Shown: positions 10,934-22,233, counted from the stretch's first letter. The stretch is DNA of 64,000 bases from Apiotrichum sp. Y4204 (GCA_025531455.1 JAMYHL010000001.1:992001-1056000), one strand, 5' to 3'. The notes: generated from the letters alone by a model not told the origin. Made by a program: numbers and translations.

Positions 10934-11970
10934 ATGCAGTACGGCGCCAACGGGCACACGGAACGCACGCCGCTGCGCGACGCGCTCCCCGTGCACGCCC
11001 CGCGCGTGAACGGGACGAACGGACATGGGAATGGACCGACAGAGGATCCCGAATTCGCCATCCGCAGCAAGCCGACGACGTCCTGGGGCCGCCTGGGGCG
11101 GTATCTCGACCGCAACGTCGATACCGCTGCGTGTGGCCCGATATCCGTGTTTGCGTGCTTCCTCACCGGTTTCAGCAGCGCCATATCGTTCACGGTAAGG
11201 TCCTCAATGCCGGGCAATCATCTGACAATAGGCATGCTACGTGTGGCCGGGGTTCCAAACGGGAAACGTCGCGCAGCTTGCGATTGCGATGGCGCGGACG
11301 TTTGACCCGGCGCCGACGCGGACGTACGGCTTCCAGAAGGGCGACCAGCACGCGCTCACGGCCCTGGTGGCGTTTTGGATGGGGGCGTCGCTCGGCCGGA
11401 TCGGCGACCGCATCGGGGCCAAGAAGCGCAGGTGGCTTGTCTTTGCGGCTGTTACGCAGGTCGTGCTTGCTGGTCTCAGTGCGCTCATGGCACATCTCTC
11501 GGGAGAGAGCCCTTATGGAAGGTGAGTGAATGATCTTGGGATGGTGGTCAAGGTCGACAGACAGACGACTCGCGATTTGCCACCTCCATACTACCTGTCT
11601 TGGGAATGTACTAACCCGCAGGGGGCGCGACCACCCGTCCTGGTCCTCTCCGCTGGGCATGGCGGCGCTGGCCTTCCTCGCCGCTTCGCTCGGCCTGCAG
11701 GGCATTGTGGGCAAGCGCATCGGCTCGGCAATGAACACGACCGTCGTGCTGACCACGACCTGGATCGAGATCTTCAACGACCCCTCGCTGTTCGCGCTGC
11801 GCTCCCCGAGCCGCGACATTCGCATTGCGGGAGTGAGCGCCGTGCTTGTCGGCGCGTTTGTCGCGCGCTCCCTCCTCGGCGTCGCGGGCGGTTCTGGCAC
11901 CGTTGCCGTGCTCTGCGGGATGCGCCTGCTCCAGGCGCTGTGGTGGGCGCTTATCCCCCAGGCAAAGTAG
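10934..11970 (+). CDS. DUF1275 (YoaK-like) multi-span membrane protein
   Basis: Integral membrane protein of the DUF1275 family, shared by bacteria and fungi; its biochemical role is unknown. Three exons (10934-11194, 11232-11521, 11622-11970) give 299 aa. After a hydrophilic N-terminus of about 60 residues the family signature follows: a first helix (ACGPISVFACFLTGFSSAIS), then GFQTGNVAQLA with the conserved Gln-Thr-Gly-Asn, and about five more hydrophobic helices, ending just after LQALWWALIP. The conserved TGN motif sits immediately after the first intron. The gene has its own TATA box and stands tail-to-tail with the phosphoesterase gene. The assignment rests on motif memory and was not searched. 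Confidence 0.75.
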
Positions 11971-12135
11971 ATACAGTACATTGCTACAGTTGATAGAGCG
12001 GATGTGGATTGTATTCTTTCTTGGTGGGCAGCGTTCTTTACAGGTCTGGTGTCGACGAGGGCACTGACATAACCGCCCCGACGGACGAATATCAAGATTA
12101 CTATAAACGAACTGCCCCAGACAATTATTCTATTC

Positions 12136-13652
12136 CTAAAGAAGGAGGGCCGCAGCAGCCGCGCCGAGGACGGCAGCGACGGGGATTGCGGCGCGCGCGG
12201 CAGACGACTTGCCGTCCGCCTTCGCGCCGGGCTTGCTGCTCGGCGCGGCCGGCGACGACTTGTTGACGACCGAGACGCCGTCGTACGTGAAGTTGGGGTT
12301 GATGTTGTACTCGTTCTTGATGCCGAGGGCGGTCAAGTTGAGGGGCTGGGGCTGGGACGCGTTGGCGGCGGTGAGGGTGGTTGCCGAGGTGTTGTAGAAG
12401 ACGTCCTTTGCGCCGGCGCCGACGGCGTTGGCGTCAGGAGCCGGGATGGGGATCCACAGGGCTGGGTTGAGCGGACCGGGGAAAACGCCAGTAATGTTGA
12501 GGTTGGGAATCTCCTCTTGGGAGGGAACGTAGTTTGTGTGGTTTGTGACGTTTGCCTGGAAGGACCACACCGATGCGAGGGTGCGGTTCGTGTCCTGGCG
12601 TCCGAGCGAGGGCAGGTCCCAGTTGTTCTGGACGGACGAGAGCATCGAGTAGTGCGTGTAGAATGTGCTGTCGTTGGTGCCGCGGAGAGACTCGGGGACC
12701 GCATTGCCCAGCAGCACGGTGTACACCCTGTTCTGCCTGTCGTACGACTCGTTCTCGTCAAACGTGAGCCTGGAGTGAGTATGAACCGCAAACAAGAAGA
12801 AGAAGAGCTCTGCTCCGCACTCACTGGATCAGAGTGCGGTTGTCGTTGAATTTGGGGTTCTCGAGCAGGGGGAGGAACCAGTACTCGAGCCACTTGCTGA
12901 CAAAGTTGACGTCCGTGTCGTGCGCGTCGTTGACCATGTTGGGGGTGACCCACACGTGCTGGGGGAGAGCCGAGGCATTGACATCGACCGCAAAGTCGTT
13001 AAAGTTGCGGACGCGGAGCGCGCGCTCCGCATGCCCAGCGACAGAGTTGGCGATGATGTGCGGGTTGTGCTTGCGCTTGTAGTACGTGTAGTTTCCGGCG
13101 TCCGGGGAGAGGTAGTTTTTCTGCGTCCAGTCGCCGCTGAAGCCCGCAGTCGGCATGTTTTCCTGGTAGCTTGCCCAGCTGATGTTCTTGGTCTCGAGAA
13201 GGTCGACGAGCGTGCTGACATTGTAGGGCAGGAACCAGTTTGCGTCGTCTCCCATGCCGAAAAAGTCGCCCATCACTGGGATATCAGCCGAGCTCCCTTT
13301 TTGTTGCACTCACTTGCAGCGACATAGTTTGGCTCGGAGGGGTGCGTGACGCCGTGGTACTGGCTGAGGAGGATGCCGTGCCCCGCAATCTTCTGGAACG
13401 TCTCCGAGGCGGCGGCGCTCTCAAAGTCCGTGTTCTCAAGCCACACCGTGATGAACCGGTCGTACACTGCTGTCAGCTTTGTTTTCCTACTTTCTCACCC
13501 TTGCCGGGGACGACGGGCGCAACGTTGAGGGAGCCGTTCGACGCGCCGGTGTACGAGTCCGACTGGCAGGTCGGGCACGGCGCCGGGGCGACAAACGTCT
13601 GCACCTGTGCCGCCGAGACGAGTGGGAGGAGGAGGAGCGAGAGTAGGGCCAT
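12136..13652 (-). CDS. Secreted, probably GPI-anchored phosphoesterase (acid phosphatase type)
   Basis: Member of the phosphoesterase superfamily (PF04185) that includes fungal acid phosphatases and is related to phospholipase C; probably releases phosphate outside the cell. Four exons (13499-13652, 13314-13466, 12825-13275, 12136-12769) give 463 aa. The signal peptide is MALLSLLLLPLVSA. Family marks are TVWLENTDF near the start, HPSEPNYVA, WASYQENMP, TPNMVNDAHDTD and TFDENESYDRQN, with acidic and His residues suited to metal binding. Many NxS/T sequons are present. The C-terminus is a Ser/Ala-rich spacer ending in a hydrophobic tail (AAVLGAAAAALLL), typical of a GPI signal. The start at 13652 is preferred over an upstream ATG at 13715, because that one sits only 8 nt from the TATA box. 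Confidence 0.88.
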
Positions 13653-14717
13653 CCTGGAGACTGGAAGTTTTGAGGTCGTGGTCGTGGTCTTCGCGGCGAG
13701 TTGCGCCGAGGTCATTTATCAGTATTTATACCCGGGTGGATACCGTGCTACCTTTCCATCTCGGTCAGGCTGCGCATCCCGCCCGGTTCTGGAATGAAGT
13801 GTGGTCATTGCTTCATTCCTTTGTGTCTCTGGAATCGACTTTCCAAAACTCAAACCAAGCGACTCACAGCGCAAATGTCGTCAACGCGCCGGATCAGCTC
13901 CTCCAACTGACCTGGCCGTAGAGCTCGTGTGTCATCCCACGACGGTGATTGGACACGGGGAGAGATAAGATGGGCAACGCGGGGGGGATACGAAGGTGCC
14001 GGGCAGCTCCGGACAGGCTCCGTTCGCTCGCACGACAGGAATAGAAATCAGCAGCCTTGCAGTGCGAGTAGTGCGCTTGCGAGAGCGTGTGAGCGCTCGT
14101 ACTCTCCAAAGTGCCAAGAACGTGGGTCTGCGGCCAAATCCTAACAAATCTAAAGATATCCCCGAGCATCTAATCTCGGCCGTGGGAGGGCGTGCCTGGA
14201 GGTCGCGTGCGGAATGTTCATGTGGGCTGATCAGACCAAGAGGGAGGACATGAACTCGGGACGACTGGTGTTGAGCACGTTTCTCAAGCACGCGGGTCGT
14301 CTAACAAAGCGAGTCGCGCGCTCTGAAACGCTACCTGCGTTTGTCCCCTTCGGCAATGTCTCGGTGTCTAATTTTGGAATCAGGAAAGGACATTTCTCTG
14401 GAATCGACGCAGTGGTCGGCATTCAAGCTGCACACGTTCGTCCCAGTCCGCGATGGGCAGGATGGATAGCATTGTATGTCGGAGGAGAGCTGGTGGTGCT
14501 GGGATGTTCAGGTAACATGTCATTACGGATACGTGCGGATTGTCGACCTGCAATGAAGGAAATGCCGCAGAGAAAAGAAAAAAGTTGAATCCCGCTCGTC
14601 CTCAAACCCCCACGATGGGAGTGGAGGTGAAGTGCAACTGTCATGCAGAAACTCGGGTCACATTCTTGAACTTCAGCTTTACATTCCCCGGCGCGCAACC
14701 TTCTCGTAAGCACAAGG
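13653..14717. other. Divergent intergenic region, phosphoesterase / oxidase
   Basis: About 1.06 kb between two genes pointing away from each other, so it carries both promoters. No coding sequence was supported in it. Confidence 0.45.
13723..13730 (-). promoter_or_regulatory. TATA box of the phosphoesterase gene
   Basis: TATAAATA on the minus strand lies about 70 nt before the chosen start codon and helps decide it. Confidence 0.6.
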
Positions 14718-16712
14718 ATGGGTGTGAACGAGCGCAAGCCCAAAGGGAAGCGACGGCGGGGGCACATCGTCCTCGCCGTCGTGGCCGTCGTGGTCGTCCT
14801 TGGCGTCAGCCTTGGTGTCGGTCTCGGCGTTGGACTGAAGCACCCCAAGAAGAGCTCCAATGATAATAGTAGTGAGAACGTCGCGCTTGAAGTACGTCTC
14901 CTCGCTATCACTCGCTGATACAGACCATCCCACGCGCCACGCTCGTCGGCCCGCCGGAACGGTGGTTGCGCTCAACACAAAACTTCACCTCCTCGCCCTC
15001 CCCGACGACGCGGTACTTCAACTTTACACTGACCGAAGCGGTATCATCTCCCGGCGCGCTGGGCAAGCGTATGCTTGTTATCAATGGGCAGAGTCCCGGG
15101 CCGACGATCGAGGCGGGGCTCGGGGACCGGGTGGTTGTGCGCGTGCAGAACAATATGGGAAACGCGACGGCAATGCACTGGCACGGCATGTTCCAGCGCG
15201 GGACAAACTGGATGGACGGGACGTACTCTATCACGCAGTGCGGTATCCCGCCCGGCGGGAGTATGGAGTACGATTTTGTGGTGGAGAACCCGGGGACCAC
15301 CTGTGGGTACTCTTGCGTGTACTGGAGTATGTGCTCATATGCTCATGGCAGGGTACCATGCACACCGGGGAATGCAGTACACGGACGGGCTGTACGGCGC
15401 GCTGATCGTGCACGCGCCAAACGAGACGCAGTACAAGTATTCAGACGAGGTGACGCTGCTCCTCTCGGACATGTACAATACGCCTGCGGCGGCGCTGCTG
15501 TGGCGGTACCGCGCGACGGGGACGGGGATCGACGGGCAGCCGGGGGACGAGCCCGCGCCCGACGGGGGGATGATCAATGGCGTCTCGCAGGCCAGGTGCG
15601 CGTACATCCCCGCAAGCAATACTGTCATTCCCGAGCGGCGCCGGAGTCTCACAAAGGGGACACTCTATCCCGAGACCAACGTGTGCGGCGACGGAGGCAC
15701 AGATTTCTTCAACCTCACCCTCGTAGGGAACAGCACGTACCGCCTGCGTCTCATCAACTCTGGCTCTCTCGCAAACACCATCTTCAGTATCGACCGCCAC
15801 AACCTCACCGTCATCGCAGTGGACGGCACCCCCGTGGATGCGTACCCAACGCAAAGCGTAAACCTCGCAGTGGCGCAGCGCGCCGACGTCCTCCTCACCC
15901 TCGACCAGGCGCCTGGCGCATACTGGATCCGCAGCGTGCTCGGCGCCGACCAGATAGTGTACACCCCGCCGGGGTTCAATGATACCACTCTCGGTGTGCT
16001 ACGGTACGCGGGCGTGGGCGAGACGACACTACCTCCCGACGTTCCCGCAGTGGAGGAATTGGTCGAGGCGGGGCCGGACTCCCCCTACGTACCCTCTGAG
16101 CGGGAGGACGCACCCCAGTCAACGCTCACCCACCGCGTCCAGTTCAACTCGCAGTACACGGCCGATAACAACATGTACATGTTCTTCAATTCTTCCTCGT
16201 GGGAGCCGCTTTCCCCGGGACAAAATGCGCTTGAGATTGCGATGGGGAATGCGGGGAACACCACGGCATTGGAGACCCGTGTGCTCGGGGAGCAGCTCAA
16301 TCTCGTCGCGCCCGATGCGGACGGCGTGATGGATCTGGTTGTAAACAATCTCGCAGAGGGCGCGGTGAGTGGCAATCAAGCTTAAGCCACCGTCCTCGCT
16401 GACAGACAGCACCCGTTCCATCTACACGGACACAAGTTCTGGATCCTGTACGCCGGCGACCACCATTTCTACGGCGACACGGCGCCGCTAAACACCACAA
16501 ACCCGCTGCGGCGCGACACGCTCGTGATCCCCGGGTTTGGCGGCGCCGTCATCCGCTTCCGCACCGACAACCCGGGCGTGTGGGCGTTCCACTGCCATAT
16601 TGGATGGCATATGGAGACGGGGCTGCTGCTGACGGTTACGAGCGTGCCGGACCAGATTGCGCGGTTTCAGGTACCCGAGGCGATAGCTAATTTGTGTCGC
16701 GTGAAGACGTAG
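14718..16712 (+). CDS. Membrane-anchored multicopper oxidase, laccase-like
   Basis: Copper oxidase that couples one-electron oxidation (phenols, or possibly Fe2+) to reduction of O2 to water at the cell surface. Four exons (14718-14891, 14924-15302, 15352-16364, 16410-16712) give 622 aa. The N-terminus is short and basic (RKPKGKRRRG), followed by one Val/Gly-rich hydrophobic helix, so the protein is probably a type II membrane protein with the catalytic part outside. All four copper-binding motifs are present: MHWHG, WYHAH (completed across an intron), HPFHLHGHKF, and HCHIGWHMETGL. The residue ten after the Cys is Leu, typical of middle- to high-potential laccases. Many N-glycosylation sequons are visible. 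A Fet3-type ferroxidase is less likely, because that family has its anchor at the C-terminus. Confidence 0.9.
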
Positions 16713-17143
16713 TGATAGTGATGCTCTCTAGATTGGTATGGGAATATTGGGCTGAGAGTCCTCTCGGAGATGTAAGCGCAGAGCCCTCCTTGGCCTCTCT
16801 TCCGGTCGTCAAAGGTTGGGCATCGCAAGAGCTGAAGAACGGAGAACATTGAGAATCAGAAAGGTACTGCGTGTGGGGAAGTCCATTCGACCAACTGAAG
16901 GATAAAATATGGGGCTCCACAAGGCCCGTTCACCAATCTCTGTTATCGTCCGATGGGCAGGCACAGCGCACATGGCCCCCGGCGCTGATTGACGCGATAG
17001 TGGCGCAGCCACAGCCATAGTACAAAGTGGCAACACACACAATCAAACACCGCGCAATCACAATCCCGGACTTGCACACCCGCATCGCAAGAATTCTTCT
17101 GCCCTCTCTTCGCGACTCCCCCATGCTCTCATGGCCAAAAACT
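16713..17143. other. Gene-free stretch
   Basis: About 430 bp between the oxidase and the tRNA gene. A T-run just 3' of the tRNA on the minus strand (near 17136-17140) fits a Pol III terminator. Nothing else was seen. Confidence 0.4.
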
Positions 17144-17232
17144 CGACCTCGGAGAGGTTTGAACTCTCGATCTCCCGATACCGTCAAGCAAGCTTAACAG
17201 TCGGACGCCTTAACCAGCTTGGCCACGAAGTC
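17144..17232 (-). tRNA. tRNA-Asn (GTT) with a 15-nt intron
   Basis: A full cloverleaf can be drawn. The acceptor stem is GACTTCG with CGAGGTC (one G-U pair), the D-arm is GCC/GGC, the anticodon loop is CTGTTAA with anticodon GTT, and the T-arm is GAGAG-TTCAAAC-CTCTC. A 15-nt intron (about 17180-17194) sits in the usual place one base 3' of the anticodon. A T-rich terminator follows. Confidence 0.9.
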
Positions 17233-17362
17233 CGCGTGTCCGCCGACGGGGCGGGCGGGCCGGGCCGGAGGCCGCGGAGATGGAGACCAGTCCAGCGCAT
17301 CTCCCATGTCGGGATACAGTATATTCATCTCAGCAGTGCTCATTAAGGACGGTATCAAATAT

Positions 17363-17938
17363 CTACACCCAGCGCGTCTCTTTCTCCTGCGCGGGGGGGC
17401 TGCGCGGCCCATCGGCCATGAGACCCTCCCGGAGCCGATCAAGCGCGGCACTCAGGCGCTCGAGCTTGTCGGCGGCATACTCGCGCGCGCGGTGCTCGAG
17501 TTCTTCGCGGTCGCGCTCCCGGCGGCGGCGCTCCTCTTCAGCTGTGGGGGGAGGGGCGGGGAACGAGGTGGGGATCGCGGGCGTCGCTGGGGCGAGCGGG
17601 GCAGCGGGTGGGGTAGCGGGTGCGGCTTGTGATTCGGACGCGTGGGGGATCGCCGGGGCGTCCGGGACGCTTGCCTGGAGTCCGGGACGGTGCGCGGCCC
17701 AGTCGTACGCGTACGGCGGGGGCGTCTGGGTCTGGGCCTGGGTCTGGGGCTGCTGCGCTGGGGGCAGGTCGCGGCGCCACAGGTAGGAGCAGAAGCGGCG
17801 ACGCTCGGTCGAGGGTGTTTCGCGCTCGTGGTGCCGGATCCAGAGGGCCGCGGCGCCGGCGCCCATTGCGAACCACCAGAAGCGGCGGAAGAGGCCGAAG
17901 CGCCGGCGGTAGACGACGTAGTGCGGTGGAACGGACAT
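17363..17938 (-). CDS. Small protein with one membrane helix and a coiled coil, unknown family
   Basis: Single-exon 191-aa frame. The N-terminus is basic and aromatic (RRRFGLFRRFWWFA) and runs into a short helix (AMGAGAAALWI), which resembles mitochondrial inner-membrane anchors. The middle is a Gln/Thr/Pro/Ala-rich linker. The C-terminal third is a charged helix (EEERRRRERDREELEHR) continuing as a heptad-like AADKLERLSAALDRLREGL. I do not recognise the family. A mitochondrial or ER membrane tether is a guess. The frame is long, GC-rich at third positions, and has a sensible leader, so it is probably real. Confidence 0.65.
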   Translation of the reverse strand: MSVPPHYVVYRRRFGLFRRFWWFAMGAGAAALWIRHHERETPSTERRRFCSYLWRRDLPPAQQPQTQAQTQTPPPYAYDWAAHRPGLQASVPDAPAIPHASESQAAPATPPAAPLAPATPAIPTSFPAPPPTAEEERRRRERDREELEHRAREYAADKLERLSAALDRLREGLMADGPRSPPAQEKETRWV

Positions 17939-18684
17939 TGTTGGGAGGAGGGTTGGGCTTGGTAGGAACTGGAAGGGCGGACTTGGAGCTGGTAGGTCTG
18001 GAGGAGGTGGTTGGACTGTGACTTGTTGTCAGTGACGAGTGAGCATCTCGCCTCGTCAGTTCTTATACTGTTGATATGGTCAGTATCGGTCTCTAGGCGC
18101 CATAACGATGCCGGACGCTGCCATCAGCGTGCCCGCTTCAGTCAGAGCGATGAGTGTGCGAGGATGGAGGGATACGAGTATGCGTCCTCTCGGCATGGCA
18201 GATGGTGAGACACGGAATGCGGAACGGGGGCTCGGAAAGATGGAAGCTGTGGAAAGAGGAGCTAGTGTCGTGTAGTAGATAGAGTGTTCGGCACACGACT
18301 TCGTCACTCTACGGCGGGCATTCAGCATACGGCTCGCGGATCGCCTCGGCCGGCAATCTGGGCCGCTGGGCCGATCCCCGATGTCCGGGATTACAGGGCC
18401 AGTGAGCCTATCTATTATTAGGCCTCAGACTGCGTCCACGTGGCTTTGTACCTATTTAACCTTTGTCCCCGCATGCCTTCCCTATATTGCCCGTAGCTCG
18501 TAGCTCCTATAGCTCCGCACCTTAGCCGAGCAGAAAAAAAAGTCCCTTTGGGGGTGGGTCTCATTTGCTCCGACTCGCCGCCGACGGAGTAAGGCAAGCA
18601 GGGCGGCAATCCAACTTTTCCAGAATACTCGCTCGTCACCATCACTCATACCCTCTCCACCACCCCTAATCACTTCCCCACACC
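17939..18684. other. Divergent intergenic region before TIM23
   Basis: About 750 bp shared by two divergent genes. No further gene was recognised. Confidence 0.4.
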
Positions 18685-19540
18685 ATGTTCGGCGGTATCT
18701 TTGGCGGTTCGGCCCCGCAGCCCGAGAAGAAGGAGGCCTCGGCATCCGAGGACCTTTTTGCGCAGACCTCGTTCCGCTCCACCGTTAACCCGCCCGATGT
18801 CGCCGACCCCGCCGCGGCGCCTGCGCCGGCTGCGCCGGCACCCGAGGCGCCCTCGTCGCTCGGCATGCTCCGCGGCACGTACGATGCCTCGGCGCTGCAC
18901 CCCATGGCCAAGCTCGGCGACAACCTCGACTTCCTCGCCCTCGAGGAGGACAAGCTCAACGACATTGACGGCTCCGCCACCGTCCTCCCCTCCCGTGGAT
19001 GGACTGACGATCTCTGTGTCGGTACTGGCACGACCTACCTTTCCGGTAAGTGGAGGTGGAGGGCTTGAGAAGACAGCGGCAGCGATGCTTACTCTTAGGA
19101 CTTATTGTCGGTGGCGCGTGGGGATTCAAGGAGGGCGTCGCGCGGCCGCTCGGCGACAACGCCTCGATGCGTCTCAGGATAAACAGCATCCTCAACTCGT
19201 GCACCCGGAGAGGATCGTTCACCGGCAACTCGCTCGGTGTCCTTGGTGCGTGCTACCTGAAGCTTAACTGTATAGCAAGCAGGCAACTAACCCTTAGCCA
19301 TCTACTACAACATTATCAACTCGTCGCTCGACTCGTTCCGCAACCGCCACGACGAGTGGAACAGCATGGCCGCCGGTGCCCTCGCGGGCGGCATCTTCAA
19401 GTGCACTTGTGAGTCCACCTCCTACTCTCTTCACGGCAGCATTTGCTGACGTCCCAGCCGGCGTCCGCCCCGCGCTCGTCGGCGCCACGATCGGCACCCT
19501 CGGCATGGGCGCCTGGTCGTTTATCAAGACCATCCTCTAG
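18685..19540 (+). CDS. TIM23: Mitochondrial import inner-membrane translocase subunit Tim23
   Basis: Channel core of the presequence translocase (TIM23 complex), partnered by Tim17 and Tim50. Four exons (18685-19045, 19099-19245, 19298-19408, 19458-19540) give 233 aa. The N-terminal 90 residues are hydrophilic and Ala/Pro-rich, as expected for the intermembrane-space domain. The Tim17/22/23 fold follows, with GTGTTYLSGLIVGGAWGFKEG, then RINSILNSCTRRGSFTGNSLG (one of the best conserved parts of the family), NRHDEWNSMAAGALAGGIFK, and a final helix GATIGTLGMGAWSF. Length and order match Tim23 rather than Tim17 (shorter, no IMS domain) or Tim22. Confidence 0.95.
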
Positions 19541-21199
19541 ATCACCCGCAGCAACTAGCCAGCAGCCCAGCAGCAAAACGGCGTCCGGTGGGCAGATCCC
19601 GGAGCCAGAGCCATGGTCTGCGCCTGTCCCCGCAGCGAGACCGCTTGTAGACCGCCTTGTACTCTATCGCATGCACTCTACTCTCATTTCGACGCGAGCA
19701 GAGGGTAATTCCGAGGGTGATCCGACAGCGGCGAGGGCCGGATGAAGTGGGCGGAAGTGGCCACCTGCCTCCACTCTATCACCGCTGCCGACTTTTTTGA
19801 GCGCAGTCTCGAGCATCGCGATGTCTCCACCGAGGACGGATCGTGACTGAACGCTGCCCCGTGTTAACTCGAGCAGTCCACTGCCATACAATCGCTGACG
19901 CGTAACTCACACCAGCACCAGCAACTCATCATAGCTCCCCGACAGCCCGGCACACGGAAGGAGAATCTCGGACAGTACGCTCACGGCGGTAGCGAGCGAG
20001 GAGCGTGGCACGCCTACCTCGCAAGAGACGGTCGACAGCTTGCGGACTAGAGCTATCAACCCGGGCAGGATGGCTCGCCGCACCTCATGGTGGGTCTGTG
20101 ATCCGTGAACTGTCTTCGGCACTGAACTGACATCGAAGCGAGTCGACTTACCGCTCTATTGATCCTGTCGACTGGAGGGTGATAGACATCTACGCAGGCC
20201 AGGGTGCAGGAGGGGATCAGCTGGCCTGCTCGACATTGGGACAGATACAGGTAGCCGGGATCTGATGTCTAGTCCATGAGTCTGGGTATAGTCAGAAGAG
20301 CCTCAGAGCAGCTTTAGACCGACCTACGCGGCATGGCGGCTGTGAAAGGGCATGGTTGCAGGGAGAGGCTGTAGAAGGCCTTGCTGTCCACACCATGCCA
20401 GGACTACTATCCACACGGTTACCACCATTCCCAAAGATGATATTCATGAGATCATTCATCGGCCGATGAGCGGGCGTCGCCCCTGCGACTCTTGTCCGCC
20501 TGGCCACGAAAGGGCGGGTGTGCTGTGATCCAGCCACGTAGATGGGGCAACACCTGGCTAGATTCCAAGGTCGGGATGTAGGAGAGGTCGGAGGTGATCC
20601 CGGAGAATAGCAGTTGTAGCGAACAGCCGCAGATCAAAGGATGCGATGACTCGTAGAGCACACCTGTGTGCAGTGCCTGGGTGTGCGTGCCACAGAGACA
20701 GTGGTTTTCCAAAACGTCACGCCCTCCTGCCCTGTTACATTCCACCTCCAACGCTCCAACGCTCCAACGCTCCAATGTTCTCCTTCAGTAACAGCACGTC
20801 TCTGAGCTGGAACAGAGGCGATGACCACAGACCAGTGCAAAGCGTACAGCCGTGACTTATCGTCCAAGAGGGTCCTGATGCGGTGCCACCGTATGTCGCC
20901 CCTGAAACACCACCCCAGCCCCCTCCCAGAACCAACTACAAACGCGCCGAAACGTAAGGGAAACCACCACACCACTTGAAATACAACCACTGCTTTCACT
21001 GTCGGCCACCGCATCTGCCTGAGAGTAGCTGTGCGTGCTTCTGTACGCGTTGTACGGTAACAGCAGATCGCAGAACGCGACATGACCTCGTACTCCCCCT
21101 TCCTGACACCGCCGTGCGCTCCGCGGCGCAGTGCAGGGGCTCGACACGGGGCTTTACTCCACTCCCAGTTCTTTGTTTGGTCTAGTCTCTCAGCAAAAG
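19541..21199. other. Long intergenic region
   Basis: About 1.66 kb with no supported gene. It holds a tandem run of the 8-mer CTCCAACG (three exact copies and one variant) at 20746-20777. An open frame of nearly 200 codons on the minus strand here has no protein-like features. Confidence 0.4.
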
Positions 21200-21207
21200 T
21201 ATATAAA
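21200..21207 (+). promoter_or_regulatory. TATA box of the small secreted protein gene
   Basis: TATATAAA lies about 180 nt before the start at 21386 and is followed by a CT-rich leader. Confidence 0.5.
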
Positions 21208-21385
21208 CCCCGGGGCTGGAGATCCATCTCTGCACCTGCATCCCCTCACGACCGCAACGACCAGCACTGCAACCTACCGCTCGAGTCTACTTACACTCAC
21301 TCTCATCCCCCCCTCTCACGCTCTTCTCACATTCTTACCACTCACCCGAGACTAACACCCCTCAACCACCAACCAAAACTCCAAA

Positions 21386-21793
21386 ATGCGCCTCTCCCTC
21401 CTGCTCGCAGCAACACTCATCTCCACCGCCCTCGGCCGTGTAATCAACATTGAAATCACCGCAAACGGGCACGACGTCCAGCACAAAGTCTACGAAGAGC
21501 GGGACAGGGACAGCGACGAGCCGCGCTATCGGCTCATTCACCGCGCCGGCGCCGCGGGCGATCGGGACGCGTCTCACAGGACGATGGCGCTCGTCGCGCG
21601 CGGAGCCAACAGCGAGCGCGTGGAGGAGCTTCTGCGCAGCAAACAAATGATTCGGGACGCGATTGCGCATATGGAGCGACATATGGTTGCCTCCAACGAC
21701 CCGCAGGAGCGGCAGGATATCGAAGCCGTGCGCGCGCAGTATGAGGCGCGGAGTACTGAGATTGATGGGGAGATTGCTGGGGGCAGGGCGTAG
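21386..21793 (+). CDS. Small secreted protein, unknown family
   Basis: Single-exon 135-aa frame. A clear signal peptide, MRLSLLLAATLISTALG, is followed by a short beta-like stretch (RVINIEITANGHDVQHKV). A strongly charged helical domain makes up the rest (LLRSKQMIRDAIAHMERHM and ERQDIEAVRAQYEARSTEI), likely a short helical hairpin. There are no cysteines in the mature part, unlike most fungal effectors, and no GPI signal. A TATA box and CT-rich leader stand upstream, suggesting regulated and possibly high expression. I do not recognise a family. Release to the medium is inferred only from the signal peptide. Confidence 0.75.
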   Translation: MRLSLLLAATLISTALGRVINIEITANGHDVQHKVYEERDRDSDEPRYRLIHRAGAAGDRDASHRTMALVARGANSERVEELLRSKQMIRDAIAHMERHMVASNDPQERQDIEAVRAQYEARSTEIDGEIAGGRA

Positions 21794-22233
21794 ATCAAGG
21801 AGCCTGCTTGTATTGTAGATATTAGACCGGCCTCGACATATGTATCGATAGACATGAACATGACATGAGTTACGAGACACTTCTCATCTCAAGCCTGACG
21901 GTTGACTACCCAGCACCACTCGTTCCACATCCTGCACACTCCCCCCCCAAGTCTTCCTCTGGTCCTCTGCTCTACCTCACTCATGCCTCCATCTCTTGCC
22001 CCAACATCACCATCGCCCGTCTATAGTCCATTGTATACATGCGGCGTTACGGGAACAGTTGCGTGCAAGAAGGCACACACTGGCTTCGCCAGGGAGTGCT
22101 ATGGGATGGGGTCATATGATGCGAGTCCGGAGTCCATGAGGGAGGGGTGGGTGGTGGAAGGTGGGGGGTGTCATGTTTGATTCCTCCCGTTTCTAAACTA
22201 ACAGTAGAGAAGCTTCATCTCTGTGCAGCTTCA
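21794..22233. other. Convergent intergenic region
   Basis: About 440 bp between the 3' ends of the secreted-protein gene and the chitin synthase gene. No feature was recognised beyond T/C-rich tracts. Confidence 0.4.

Noticed and set aside
20634..21227. 197-codon minus-strand frame upstream of the small secreted protein
   Set aside because: It covers the tandem repeat and the promoter of the adjacent gene, is rich in Trp, Arg and Cys without domain features, and has no coherent splice partners.
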